Of a stretch of DNA of 8,103 nucleotides, positions 1 to 6,277 are shown piece by piece. The notes beneath the pieces were generated by a model. The model did not search any database. It was given only the letters and a program-made list of their open reading frames with translations, and was not told where the DNA came from. This stretch comes from Gammaproteobacteria bacterium. Lineage in GTDB: Bacteria; Pseudomonadota; Gammaproteobacteria; SZUA-229. Positions within the stretch are counted from its first letter, which is position 1. Each line of letters begins with the position of its first letter. The stretch is taken from positions 1 through 8,103 of the forward strand of contig JAJRTD010000209.1 in the NCBI GenBank assembly GCA_024278435.1, in the 5' to 3' direction. The translations under genes were made by a program, and so were the position numbers.

Positions 1-180
1 AGGGCATTGCGTGCAAAACTTCCGCTTCTGCTTGCACTGCTTATCTGCATCTATGCTCGCAAAGATTCTGCTCTTGCTTGCGCCCTTTACCTGTCTCTAT
101 GCCTGCAACGCTATCGCTTATGCGGGCCTACGGTTCTGTTTTTGCTTGTGTTTTTCCTGTTTTTTTAACTCCCCTTTTGT
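1..180. repeat. Degenerate CTGC/CTTGC-rich repeat tract, no gene
   Basis: The + strand is rich in variants of TTCTGCTTGC. The clearest pair is a 17-bp unit, TTCTGYTYTTGCTTGYG, at 66-82 and again at 134-150; the two copies differ at three positions, all C/T. A shorter version (TTCTGCTTGC) lies at 26-35, and CTATGC followed by TCGC or CTGC recurs at 51-60 and 97-106. The tract becomes T-rich at 138-180. No reading frame resembles a protein, and the short open frame starting at 78 shows no motif. I infer a decayed repetitive tract, possibly part of the same dispersed element as the hairpin chain that follows. The left boundary is outside the window. Confidence 0.45.
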
Positions 181-183
181 TTG

Positions 184-320
184 CTGAATTGGCGGCTGTT
201 GGTAGAGCAAATTCGCCATGGACGGCGAGGCTCGTTGGCAACAGCTGCCAATTCAGGCACCCCGCAGGGTGGATTACAGGGATGTAATCCATAAAGAAAA
301 GTAACTCGCCGTCAGGGCGA
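184..320. repeat. Chain of short hairpins (dispersed intergenic repeat type)
   Basis: Several dyads follow one another. An 18-bp stem pairs 184-201 with 239-256 (17 of 18 positions), and inside it TCGCC (213-217) pairs with GGCGA (224-228). Next, CACCC (258-262) pairs with GGGTG (267-271). A perfect 8-bp hairpin follows, 271-278 with 283-290 and loop GGGA. Last, TCGCC (306-310) pairs with GGCGA (316-320). Two of the loops or their borders share a CATGGACG/CAGGGATG-like core. The tail AAAGAAAAGTAACTCGCC (293-310) resembles the end of hairpin-rich repeats I recall from other gammaproteobacterial genomes; that likeness is from memory, not a search. No protein product is implied. Confidence 0.55.
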
Positions 321-416
321 AATCATAGCCAAATCAACCCACCTACTAAATTGTAGAAAAAAGAAAATCTTAGATGCCCATGACGCCACCACCAATAATC
401 GTTAAAATAACAACCA

Positions 417-650
417 ATGAGCATCAACGTACAATTCTTCGCCAGCCTGCGTGAAACAATCGGCCGGCAGCAACTCGCGCTGGATTACACCTCGCCGATG
501 ACCGTGCAGACAGTCTGGTCACAGGCCACCGGTGAGCAGAGCATGCCGGACAACACCCTGTGCGCCATTAATATGGAATACGTTAAACCGGACGCAAGCG
601 TACAGGATGGTGACGAGGTCGCTTTCTTCCCGCCGGTTACCGGCGGATAA
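417..650 (+). CDS. moaD: Molybdopterin synthase sulfur-carrier subunit MoaD
   Basis: This 77-residue ubiquitin-fold protein is the small subunit of molybdopterin synthase. Its C-terminal glycine is thiocarboxylated, and the sulfur is passed to cyclic pyranopterin monophosphate in molybdenum cofactor synthesis in the cytoplasm. The family signs are the N-terminal strand VQFFASLRETIG (residues 5-16), the DGDEVAFFPPVTGG tail (64-77) and the terminal Gly-Gly. Length matches the family (E. coli MoaD is 81). The start at 417 fits the family N-terminus, but there is no Shine-Dalgarno sequence in the A-rich leader. moaE begins 3 bases after the stop, so the two are surely co-transcribed. moaA, moaB and moaC are not in the window. 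Confidence 0.95.
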   Translation: MSINVQFFASLRETIGRQQLALDYTSPMTVQTVWSQATGEQSMPDNTLCAINMEYVKPDASVQDGDEVAFFPPVTGG

Positions 651-653
651 GCA

Positions 654-1097
654 ATGCCGGCCATTCTGATCGACACCCCTTTTAACCCCTGGGAAGAAAT
701 CCAGCGCTACCAGAGCGAACAGCTGCAGGCGGGACATTACGGTGCAACCGCCAGCTTTGTCGGCACCATGCGCGACTTCAATATCAATGAAACCGTCAGC
801 CACATGACGCTGGAGCATTACCCGGCCATGACGCAGCACTATCTGGATCGCTTATGTGAAACCTGCCGGCAGAAATACGAGCTGGATGACTGTTTGATTA
901 TTCACCGCTTTGGCGATATTTACCCGGACGAACCCATCGTACTCACCGTCGCCTGGTCAGCCCATCGTGCACCAGCCTTCGATGCCTGCCGTTACCTGAT
1001 GGAAGAGCTGAAATCCAGTGCACCGTTCTGGAAAAAGGAAGTAACCGACAAGGGTGAGCGCTGGGTACATAATGATCTTCCATCAGATAAAAAATGA
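654..1097 (+). CDS. moaE: Molybdopterin synthase catalytic subunit MoaE
   Basis: The large subunit of molybdopterin synthase (147 residues) binds the MoaD C-terminal tail and inserts two sulfurs into precursor Z to give molybdopterin. Visible family motifs are GATASFVGTMRDFN (30-43), LEHYPAMT (53-60), the IHRFGDIYP segment (83-91), SAHRAPAFDACRYLMEELK (102-120) and APFWKKE (123-129). Lys120 and Lys127 align with the active-site lysines E. coli K119 and K126, and His104-Arg105 align with the conserved HR pair. The enzyme therefore looks intact. The likely ribosome site is the GGCGGA at the end of moaD, giving translational coupling. A repeat element follows the stop, and no clear terminator is seen. 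Confidence 0.95.
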   Translation: MPAILIDTPFNPWEEIQRYQSEQLQAGHYGATASFVGTMRDFNINETVSHMTLEHYPAMTQHYLDRLCETCRQKYELDDCLIIHRFGDIYPDEPIVLTVAWSAHRAPAFDACRYLMEELKSSAPFWKKEVTDKGERWVHNDLPSDKK

Positions 1098-1117
1098 CAC
1101 CCCCCATACGGAGGCTT

Positions 1118-1207
1118 GTCATCTCGAACGAAGTAAGAGATCTTATTGCACAGTAGCACTTATATACTCAGGATTCTTCGGCTTCGCTGCGTTACGCTCA
1201 GAATGAC
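1118..1207. repeat. Dispersed GTCAT...ATGAC inverted-repeat element, copy A
   Basis: This 90-bp imperfect inverted repeat lies between convergent moaE and degQ. The left arm begins GTCATCTCGAACG (1118-1130) and the right arm ends GCTCAGAATGAC (1196-1207). The right arm (about 1173-1207) aligns with those of copies B (6132-6236) and C (6827-6924), in the same orientation. The left arm is the most diverged of the three. It encodes no protein. It has the look of a REP- or MITE-like element moved by an enzyme encoded elsewhere. The RNA could fold and might act as a weak terminator or mRNA 3' end. Confidence 0.75.
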
Positions 1208-1242
1208 CCCGATTTTTCACTTTTCGTTTTTCATGCTTCATT

Positions 1243-1273
1243 GCTTTGTTTATTGAATTAAAATAAACAAAGC
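1243..1273 (-). terminator. AT-rich hairpin overlapping the degQ stop codon
   Basis: GCTTTGTTTAT (1243-1253) pairs perfectly with ATAAACAAAGC (1263-1273), giving an 11-bp stem with a 9-base loop. The degQ stop codon (1250-1252, minus strand) lies inside the stem. No run of T follows the hairpin on the minus strand, so it is not a classical Rho-independent terminator. It may protect the mRNA 3' end or cause weak termination. The dyad itself is certain; its function is a guess. Confidence 0.4.
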
Positions 1274-2620
1274 CGTCTGTCCGCGCTGCACATTAAACAG
1301 TATCTGTTTATCGTTGAACTTCACCATTTTCTTTAAATCGGCCAGCGTTTTTACCGGGGCACGGTTGACAGACAGGATCAGGTCGTCCTTGCGCAAGCGG
1401 GCATTCCACGCCGGGCTGCCACGAGCCACATTCGCTATCACCAGGAACTTATTGCCGTTTTCCTCATGACTTTCGATCACAGCACCGGCCAGCTGCGGGT
1501 TGAGTTTCTCGCCGATAATCGATTGCTCTATCTCATCGGCAATATAGGCCACCAGTGCCTTCTGTTCACCGTTACGGATAACGGTAATGTCCATTTTCTC
1601 ACCAACGCGCATCAGACCCACCATATTACGCATGGCTGAAGCGCTCTTTACGTTAACGCCGTTAATCTGCAAAACCACGTCACCTGTTTTCAGACCCGCC
1701 TTGCTGGCGGCAGAGTCTTCAATTACCTGAGAAATCACCACACCCTGGTGACGGTCAAGGCCGAATGCCCGGGCCAGTTCCGGCGTCAGGTTCTGCATAA
1801 TGACACCCAGCATGCCGCGGCGCACTTCACCGTATTCAATCAGCTGGTCTGCCAGCTGGCGCACCATATTAATCGGAATGGCAAAACCAATGCCAACATT
1901 ACCGGCACCACCGGAAGCCAGGATGGCGGTGTTGATACCGATCAGCTCGCCACGCAGGTTAACCAGCGCACCGCCAGAGTTACCGGGGTTAATGGAAGCA
2001 TCGGTCTGGATAAAGTCCTCGTAACCCTCGATCCCCAGGCCGGTGCGTCCCAGAGCACTGATAATGCCCGAGGTCACGGTCTGCCCCAGGCCAAACGGGT
2101 TACCGATTGCCACCGCAAAATCCCCGACCCGCAGCTCGGAAGAATCGGCAAAAGGAATATGGGTTAATTCAAGCTTTTCGTGTTCCACCTTCAGAATAGC
2201 GACATCGGCTTCAGGGTCGGAACCGATAATCTTTGCTTCCAGCTGCTGACCGTCATGCAGGGTAATGGCTATTTCATCCGCGCCTTCAATGACATGGAAA
2301 TTGGTAACGATATAACCGGCATCGGCATCGATAATAACCCCGGAACCCAGGCTTTTGATTTCCTTGCGCTGCGGCATGTTTTCAAAACCCTTAAAGAACC
2401 GGCGGAAAAGCGGATCGTCCATTAACGGGTGGTTCTGTACATCAACCGAACCGCGGGTGGCAATATTGACTACAGCGGGCCGTATTTTTTCAATCATCGG
2501 TGCCAGGGTCGGCAGGGGCTGTCCATCAACCGTGGATGGCAGTGTCGCATAAGCACTGGATGTAAAAAGCGTTACTATTAACAGTGCTACGGACAATAAA
2601 AAAGGTCTAACCGGGGACAT
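1250..2620 (-). CDS. degQ: Periplasmic serine protease/chaperone, DegQ (HtrA) family
   Basis: This trypsin-like HtrA protease degrades or refolds damaged proteins in the periplasm. From the chosen start it is 456 residues, close to E. coli DegQ (455). A signal peptide covers about residues 1-25, with cleavage after SSAYA. The protease domain has the catalytic triad His109 (TNFHVIEGAD), Asp139 (DPEADVAIL) and Ser215 (NPGNSGGAL). PDZ1 spans about 265-360 and PDZ2 about 375-456; the end, VQRGQTALFILIQ, resembles the DegQ C-terminus. An ATG 30 bases upstream is in frame, but the ATG at 2618-2620 has a strong AGGAG five bases before it and gives a clean signal peptide. The gene is divergent from a lipoprotein isomerase gene, another envelope-folding factor. 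MucD or DegP are alternative family names. Confidence 0.93.
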   Translation of the reverse strand: MSPVRPFLLSVALLIVTLFTSSAYATLPSTVDGQPLPTLAPMIEKIRPAVVNIATRGSVDVQNHPLMDDPLFRRFFKGFENMPQRKEIKSLGSGVIIDADAGYIVTNFHVIEGADEIAITLHDGQQLEAKIIGSDPEADVAILKVEHEKLELTHIPFADSSELRVGDFAVAIGNPFGLGQTVTSGIISALGRTGLGIEGYEDFIQTDASINPGNSGGALVNLRGELIGINTAILASGGAGNVGIGFAIPINMVRQLADQLIEYGEVRRGMLGVIMQNLTPELARAFGLDRHQGVVISQVIEDSAASKAGLKTGDVVLQINGVNVKSASAMRNMVGLMRVGEKMDITVIRNGEQKALVAYIADEIEQSIIGEKLNPQLAGAVIESHEENGNKFLVIANVARGSPAWNARLRKDDLILSVNRAPVKTLADLKKMVKFNDKQILFNVQRGQTALFILIQ

Positions 2621-2678
2621 ACTTGCTCCTAAAACTTTAAAGTATTTCATAGACAGGCTTCAATTCACATAGTTCACG

Positions 2679-2703
2679 ATATATATAGTGGTAATGCGGT
2701 CAA
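2679..2703 (-). promoter_or_regulatory. Candidate degQ promoter
   Basis: Read on the minus strand, TTGACC (2698-2703) is followed by an alternating TA tract (2679-2688). The tract offers -10-like hexamers, but at shorter than ideal spacing (TATATC at 14 bp, TATCGT at 16 bp). It lies about 60-80 bases before the chosen degQ start. No sigma-E-type GGAACTT/TCTGA pair was seen. This is a weak call. Confidence 0.3.
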
Positions 2704-2753
2704 ACTCAAGACAGGCCGGCGGCAATAAAAACCGGCTTATTACAAAGCATCAC

Positions 2754-2782
2754 TTGATGTTAAACAGTTGAACTGATAAATT
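2754..2782 (+). promoter_or_regulatory. Likely sigma-70 promoter of the FKBP lipoprotein gene
   Basis: TTGATG (2754-2759) and TAAATT (2777-2782) are separated by exactly 17 bases. Transcription would start near 2789, leaving a leader of about 25 bases. That leader contains AGGA (2804-2807), six bases before the ATG at 2814. The layout fits a simple housekeeping promoter; activity is inferred. Confidence 0.5.
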
Positions 2783-2813
2783 TTGCCACACTCTAAATCG
2801 ATCAGGAACAACT

Positions 2814-3539
2814 ATGCGCAACTTCACCCGTACGACCATTGTTATTGCTTTATCACTGGGCATTTTTGCCTGCAGTAATGACAGCAGTGATAATCAGGCG
2901 CTGGAAACATTACAGCAAAAAGCCAGCTACAGCTACGGCGTTGATGTTGCAACCCGCCTCAAACAGCAGGGTATCGAGCTGGATGCGAATGCCCTCAACC
3001 GTGGCATTGCCGATGCCTACACCGGCAAGGCGCTGGCACTGACAGACGAAGAGCGGCTGCAGGCGAAAACCAGCTTCCAGGCCGAGCTACGCGACTCACT
3101 GGTCAAGAAACAGGCTGAAATCGCCCGCAAGAACCTTGAAGCCGGCAAGGCTTTTCTCGCTGAAAACGCTAAAAAGCCCGGCGTCATCACCACTGACAGC
3201 GGCCTGCAATACAAGATCCTGGCGACCGGTGACGGTAAACAGCCGAAAGAAAGCGATACGGTGACCACCCACTATAAAGGCACCCTGATTGACGGCCGTG
3301 TCTTTGACAGCTCATACGATCGCGGCAAACCGGCCTCTTTCCCGGTTAACGGCGTCATCAAGGGCTGGACCGAAGCCCTGCAGCTGATGCATGTCGGTGA
3401 CAAATGGCAGTTATTTATCCCCTCCGAACTGGCCTACGGCGCAACCAAGCGCAGCGAGCTGATTGAAGCCAATTCGACGCTGATTTTCGAAATCGAACTG
3501 CTTGATGTCAAGGACGCTGCGGAGAAACCTGCGAGTTAA
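2814..3539 (+). CDS. FKBP-type peptidyl-prolyl isomerase lipoprotein (FkpA/Mip-like)
   Basis: This 241-residue peptidyl-prolyl cis-trans isomerase is probably a lipid-anchored folding factor of the envelope. The N-terminus is a lipoprotein signal with IFAC (17-20), so Cys20 is the likely lipidated residue. An FKBP N-terminal dimerisation domain follows at about 28-125, mostly helical, including a long charged helix at about 78-120. The FKBP catalytic domain covers about 140-233. FKBP12-type pocket residues are visible: Tyr154, Phe164-Asp165, Phe176, Val181-Ile182, Trp185, Tyr208 and Phe225. After AYGA the usual proline-containing 80s loop is replaced by TKRSELIEANSTLIF. AGGA lies six bases before the ATG. 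The gene is divergent from degQ, which suggests a shared role in envelope protein quality control. FkpA and Mip cannot be told apart here. Confidence 0.92.
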   Translation: MRNFTRTTIVIALSLGIFACSNDSSDNQALETLQQKASYSYGVDVATRLKQQGIELDANALNRGIADAYTGKALALTDEERLQAKTSFQAELRDSLVKKQAEIARKNLEAGKAFLAENAKKPGVITTDSGLQYKILATGDGKQPKESDTVTTHYKGTLIDGRVFDSSYDRGKPASFPVNGVIKGWTEALQLMHVGDKWQLFIPSELAYGATKRSELIEANSTLIFEIELLDVKDAAEKPAS

Positions 3540-3548
3540 AAACTTTTC

Positions 3549-3730
3549 TTCCGCAAATGAACGCGAATAAACGCAAATTTTAAAGCCAAAACATTTAAAT
3601 GTTTTTCTGTTTTCTTAGACTTTCATAAGCGCAGCGTTGCGGGCATATTAAAAATGCCGGCAACGAAAGAGCCTTATCCCGGCCTGCGTTTTTGTTATAT
3701 ATTTGCGTTTATTCGCGTTCATTTGCGGAA
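3549..3730. repeat. 182-bp element with perfect 30-bp terminal inverted repeats
   Basis: Positions 3549-3578 and 3701-3730 are perfect reverse complements over 30 bp, with a 122-bp spacer. The element starts 9 bases after the isomerase stop and ends 2 bases before the yicC stop codon, so it fills the whole gap between these convergent genes. Inside it, 3635-3646 pairs with 3654-3665 (11 of 12) around a 7-base AT loop. Each arm consists of three related 10-bp units (ATTTGCGTTT, ATTCGCGTTC, ATTTGCGGAA when read at 3701-3730). It encodes no credible protein. It could be a non-autonomous mobile element, a bidirectional terminator, or both. Confidence 0.85.
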
Positions 3731-3732
3731 AA

Positions 3733-4599
3733 TCATTCAATATTCTGGATCTGCTCACGCATCTGCTCAATCAGCACTTTCAGCTCGACCGAGGCATTGG
3801 TGCTGGAAATATCCGCTGACTTGGAACCCAGGGTATTGGCTTCACGGTTAAGTTCCTGCATCAGGAAATCCAGCCGCCGGCCCACCGCTTCATCGCGATC
3901 CAGCACATCATGCATTTCCTTCAGGTGGCTGTCGAGACGGTCCAGCTCCTCTTCCACATCCATTTTCTGCGCCAGGTGCACCAGCTCCTGTTCCAGCCGG
4001 TCGTGATTGACATCGATTTTCAGACTGTCCAGGCGTTCATGTATTTTCTGCTGGTAACGTGACTGGATTTCCGGTATTTTCTCCCGGGCCTGCCTGACGA
4101 TCTGCTCAATGGCTTCACAGCGCTGCAGGATCATATCGCGCAAACGCGCACCTTCACGTTCCCGGTTAGCAACCAGCTCGTCCAGCGCTGCGCTCAACGC
4201 GGTTTCCGCTGCAGCCAGCACCGGCTTCATATCCAGTTTTATTTCCACAACCACACCCGGCCACTGCAACACCTTGATCGGGTCAACCTCGGAAGGCTGG
4301 TGCAGCATATCATTAATGTCGTGACAGGCATCGATCAGCGCCTTTGCCTGCGAGTGGTTAATATTAATACTTTCGCTTTGCACCGCTGCCGGGTTAAAAC
4401 GTAGCAGACATTCCACTTTGCCTCGCGCCAGGCGCTGCTGCAGAATTTCACGAAAACGGGTTTCACTGGCACGGAAGTCTTCCGGAATTTTCATGTGCAA
4501 CTCAAGAAAACGGTGGTTCACACTGCGGATTTCCCAGATCAGTTCGCCGACATCCAGGCTCTGCTGAATACGGGCAAAGGCGGTCATGCTTTTAGTCAT
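3733..4599 (-). CDS. yicC: YicC/YloC-family endoribonuclease
   Basis: This 288-residue cytoplasmic protein belongs to the family represented by E. coli YicC (287), reported as an endoribonuclease that takes part in RNA turnover. Family signatures are the N-terminus MTKSMTAFARIQ, EIRSVNHRFLELHMKIPE (23-40), REGARLRDMI (near 150), DVEEELDRLDSHL (near 215) and the C-terminal GRRLDFLMQELNREANTLGS (242-261), ending KVLIEQMREQIQNIE. The frame is open 32 codons further upstream, but only the chosen ATG gives the family N-terminus, and GGAAGAG precedes it. The gene is divergent from rph, the same arrangement as in E. coli. Its stop lies just past a long inverted repeat. Confidence 0.95.
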   Translation of the reverse strand: MTKSMTAFARIQQSLDVGELIWEIRSVNHRFLELHMKIPEDFRASETRFREILQQRLARGKVECLLRFNPAAVQSESININHSQAKALIDACHDINDMLHQPSEVDPIKVLQWPGVVVEIKLDMKPVLAAAETALSAALDELVANREREGARLRDMILQRCEAIEQIVRQAREKIPEIQSRYQQKIHERLDSLKIDVNHDRLEQELVHLAQKMDVEEELDRLDSHLKEMHDVLDRDEAVGRRLDFLMQELNREANTLGSKSADISSTNASVELKVLIEQMREQIQNIE

Positions 4600-4663
4600 A
4601 GTGGTCACTCTTCCAGCTGTTTTCTCAGGCCAGTCTAGCATGTATGCCCGGCTGGCAGACGTG

Positions 4664-4669
4664 TATAAT
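4664..4669 (+). promoter_or_regulatory. Likely rph -10 box
   Basis: A consensus TATAAT lies 28 bases before the rph ATG, preceded directly by TG. No good -35 hexamer is present at 16-18 bp spacing (TGTATG at 17 bp). Transcription would begin near 4676, and the short leader contains GGAAAC about 7 bases before the start codon. The region between yicC and rph is only 98 bp, so both promoters must share it. Confidence 0.5.
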
Positions 4670-4697
4670 ATGCGCACTTTTACCGATGGAAACAAAT

Positions 4698-5414
4698 ATG
4701 CGCCCCAGTAACCGACAGCCTGATGAAATGCGTACTATCCGCATTACCCGTAACTACACCAAGCATGCAGAAGGTTCTGTACTGGTGGAATTTGGTGACA
4801 CCAGGGTCATCTGCACCGCCAGTGTGGAAGAAAGAATCCCCGGTTTTTTACGGGGCAAGGGACAGGGCTGGGTTACCGCGGAATACGGCATGCTGCCCCG
4901 CTCAACCGGCTCCCGTATGCGCCGCGAAGCCAACAGTGGCAAACAGGGCGGTCGCACCATGGAAATCCAGCGCCTGATCGGCCGTTCTTTACGTGCCGGC
5001 ATCGACCTTGAAGCCCTGGGTGAAAACACCATCAGCCTCGACTGTGACGTCATCCAGGCCGATGGCGGCACCCGTACCGCCAGCATTACCGGTGCCTGGG
5101 TTGCACTGCATGATGCTATCCAATACATGCATAACAAAAAACTGATCAAAAAGGATCCGCTGCATCACCAGATTGCCTCGGTGTCTGTCGGCATTTTCAA
5201 CGGCACCCCGGTACTGGACCTGGATTACGCCGAAGATTCCAATGCGGAAACCGATATGAACGTGGTGATGAATAACAACGGCGGTTTTATTGAGGTCCAG
5301 GGCACGGCCGAAGGACACCCCTACAGCAAGGATGAATTAAACAGCATGCTGGAACTGGCGGAAAAAGGTATCAATGAATTAATCGCCGCACAGACAGCTG
5401 CCATAGCAGGTTAA
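4698..5414 (+). CDS. rph: Ribonuclease PH (phosphorolytic 3'-5' exoribonuclease)
   Basis: RNase PH trims 3' extensions of tRNA precursors and helps degrade structured RNA, using phosphate and releasing nucleoside diphosphates. The protein is 238 residues, a full family length. Motifs in order are [20 protein letters not shown] (18-37), [10 protein letters not shown] (61-70), [13 protein letters not shown] (84-96, with the phosphate-site Arg86), [12 protein letters not shown] (122-133, Arg126) and [13 protein letters not shown] (179-191, with metal-site acids Asp180 and Asp186). The chosen ATG matches the family start MRPSNRQ, so an in-frame upstream ATG at 4644 was rejected; that one lies upstream of the -10 box. 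The C-terminus is intact. rdgB follows 70 bases later, a common pairing. Confidence 0.97.
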   Translation: MRPSNRQPDEMRTIRITRNYTKHAEGSVLVEFGDTRVICTASVEERIPGFLRGKGQGWVTAEYGMLPRSTGSRMRREANSGKQGGRTMEIQRLIGRSLRAGIDLEALGENTISLDCDVIQADGGTRTASITGAWVALHDAIQYMHNKKLIKKDPLHHQIASVSVGIFNGTPVLDLDYAEDSNAETDMNVVMNNNGGFIEVQGTAEGHPYSKDELNSMLELAEKGINELIAAQTAAIAG

Positions 5415-5484
5415 TCCTGGCAGGTACGAATAAATTCACACAAGTATAGTTATTATTACATTTAAGAATATAGAGACCAGAACC

Positions 5485-6096
5485 ATGAACCCCATAAAAA
5501 AAATCGTACTCGCCAGCGGCAATGCCGGCAAGGTTCGTGAAATAAACAAACTGTTTGCCGGCACCGGCATTGAGGTTGTACCACAGTCGGAATTCAATGT
5601 TCCGGAAATACCTGAAACCGGCACTACCTTTGTGGAAAACGCCATTATCAAGGCGCGCCATGCTGCCGAATGTACTGGCCTGCCTGCCATCTCCGATGAT
5701 TCCGGCATTGAAGTCGACGCACTCGATGCCCGCCCCGGCGTCTATTCCGCCCGCTATGGCGGTGAAGGCGCCAGCGATGAAGATAACAACAATAAAATGC
5801 TGGAAGAACTAAAAGGCGTACCGGAAGAAGAACGCACTGCCCGTTACCAGTGCCTGATCGTGTTTATGCGCTCGCACACCGATCCCGTACCCATCATTAC
5901 CCAGGGCAGCTGGGAAGGCCGTATCCTGGAAGCGCCCCAGGGTGAAGGCGGCTTTGGCTACGACCCGATCTTTTACGTGCCAACCCATAATTGCTCCGGC
6001 GGCGAGTTGCCGCTGGATGTAAAAAACACCCTCAGCCATCGTTCCATTGCCTTAAATGCCATGCTCGATGAATTCAGGAAACATAAATATATTTAA
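5485..6096 (+). CDS. rdgB: Non-canonical purine NTP pyrophosphatase RdgB (dITP/XTP)
   Basis: This 203-residue enzyme hydrolyses ITP, dITP and XTP to monophosphates and PPi, keeping deaminated purines out of DNA and RNA. HAM1-family motifs are SGNAGKVREI (11-20), ETGTTFVENAIIKARHAA (44-61), DDSGIEVDAL (71-80, Asp72 aligned with E. coli catalytic Asp69), PGVYSARYGG (84-93), GGFGYDP (155-161) and SHR (184-186). The usual AEL before the KN-SHR motif reads GEL here, a minor change. No strong ribosome site precedes the ATG; the bases before it are GAGACCAGAACC. It is probably in an operon with rph. A repeat element follows the stop. Confidence 0.96.
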   Translation: MNPIKKIVLASGNAGKVREINKLFAGTGIEVVPQSEFNVPEIPETGTTFVENAIIKARHAAECTGLPAISDDSGIEVDALDARPGVYSARYGGEGASDEDNNNKMLEELKGVPEEERTARYQCLIVFMRSHTDPVPIITQGSWEGRILEAPQGEGGFGYDPIFYVPTHNCSGGELPLDVKNTLSHRSIALNAMLDEFRKHKYI

Positions 6097-6113
6097 AAAC
6101 ATTAAACACTTTC

Positions 6114-6277
6114 CACAGGTGCCTGTACTGCTGTCATCCTGAGCAGAGCGGTAGCGTAGCCGAAGGATCTGGTGATGGTCGCGGATTCGGCACAAAAGAT
6201 CCTTCGATTTCACTGCGTTACGCTCAGGATGACAGCAGCACAAACATCTGTGTTTATCTGCGTTCATCTGTGGAAAA
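6114..6277. repeat. Composite inverted-repeat element, copy B, with appended 10-bp triple motif
   Basis: The ends 6114-6144 and 6222-6252 are inverted repeats matching at 27 of 31 positions, including GTCATCCTGAGC (6133-6144) against GCTCAGGATGAC (6222-6233). Nested within them, CGAAGGATCT (6161-6170) pairs with AGATCCTTCG (6197-6206). The right side runs into three 10-bp units (6246-6275: ATCTGTGTTT, ATCTGCGTTC, ATCTGTGGAA). The left side keeps a single inverted unit-like piece, TTTCCACAG (6110-6118). The element separates rdgB from the next gene and ends 17 bases before that gene's start codon. The core is the same family as copies A and C. Confidence 0.8.

Noticed and set aside
78..287. 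Open frame of 69 codons on the + strand
   Set aside because: It spans the repeat tract and hairpin chain, has no ribosome site and shows no protein-like motif.
1748..2552. Several + strand open frames opposite degQ
   Set aside because: Composition mirrors the reverse strand of a conserved protease. None resembles a known protein.
2621..2650. Upstream ATG for degQ adding 10 residues
   Set aside because: It has no SD and would give an awkward signal peptide. The next ATG has AGGAG at ideal spacing and a clean signal sequence.
2706..2745. GCCGG/CCGGC dyad between degQ and the isomerase gene as a terminator or operator
   Set aside because: The stem is only 5 bp with a 12-base loop and no T tract. 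It sits upstream of both genes, so termination makes no sense and operator function cannot be supported.
3549..3730. CRISPR array suggested by repeated units
   Set aside because: The units are contiguous 10-mers and inverted arms with no spacer-repeat alternation, and no cas gene is nearby.
3654..4006. + strand open frames running from the inverted repeat into yicC
   Set aside because: They are low-complexity, serine-rich translations of the antisense of yicC and of the repeat arm.
4600..4695. Longer N-terminus for yicC
   Set aside because: The added 32 residues do not match the family and would run across the rph promoter. The family start motif SMTAFAR begins just after the chosen ATG.
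4754..5318. Antisense open frames within rph
   Set aside because: They are shadows of a strongly conserved gene, with no motif or ribosome site.
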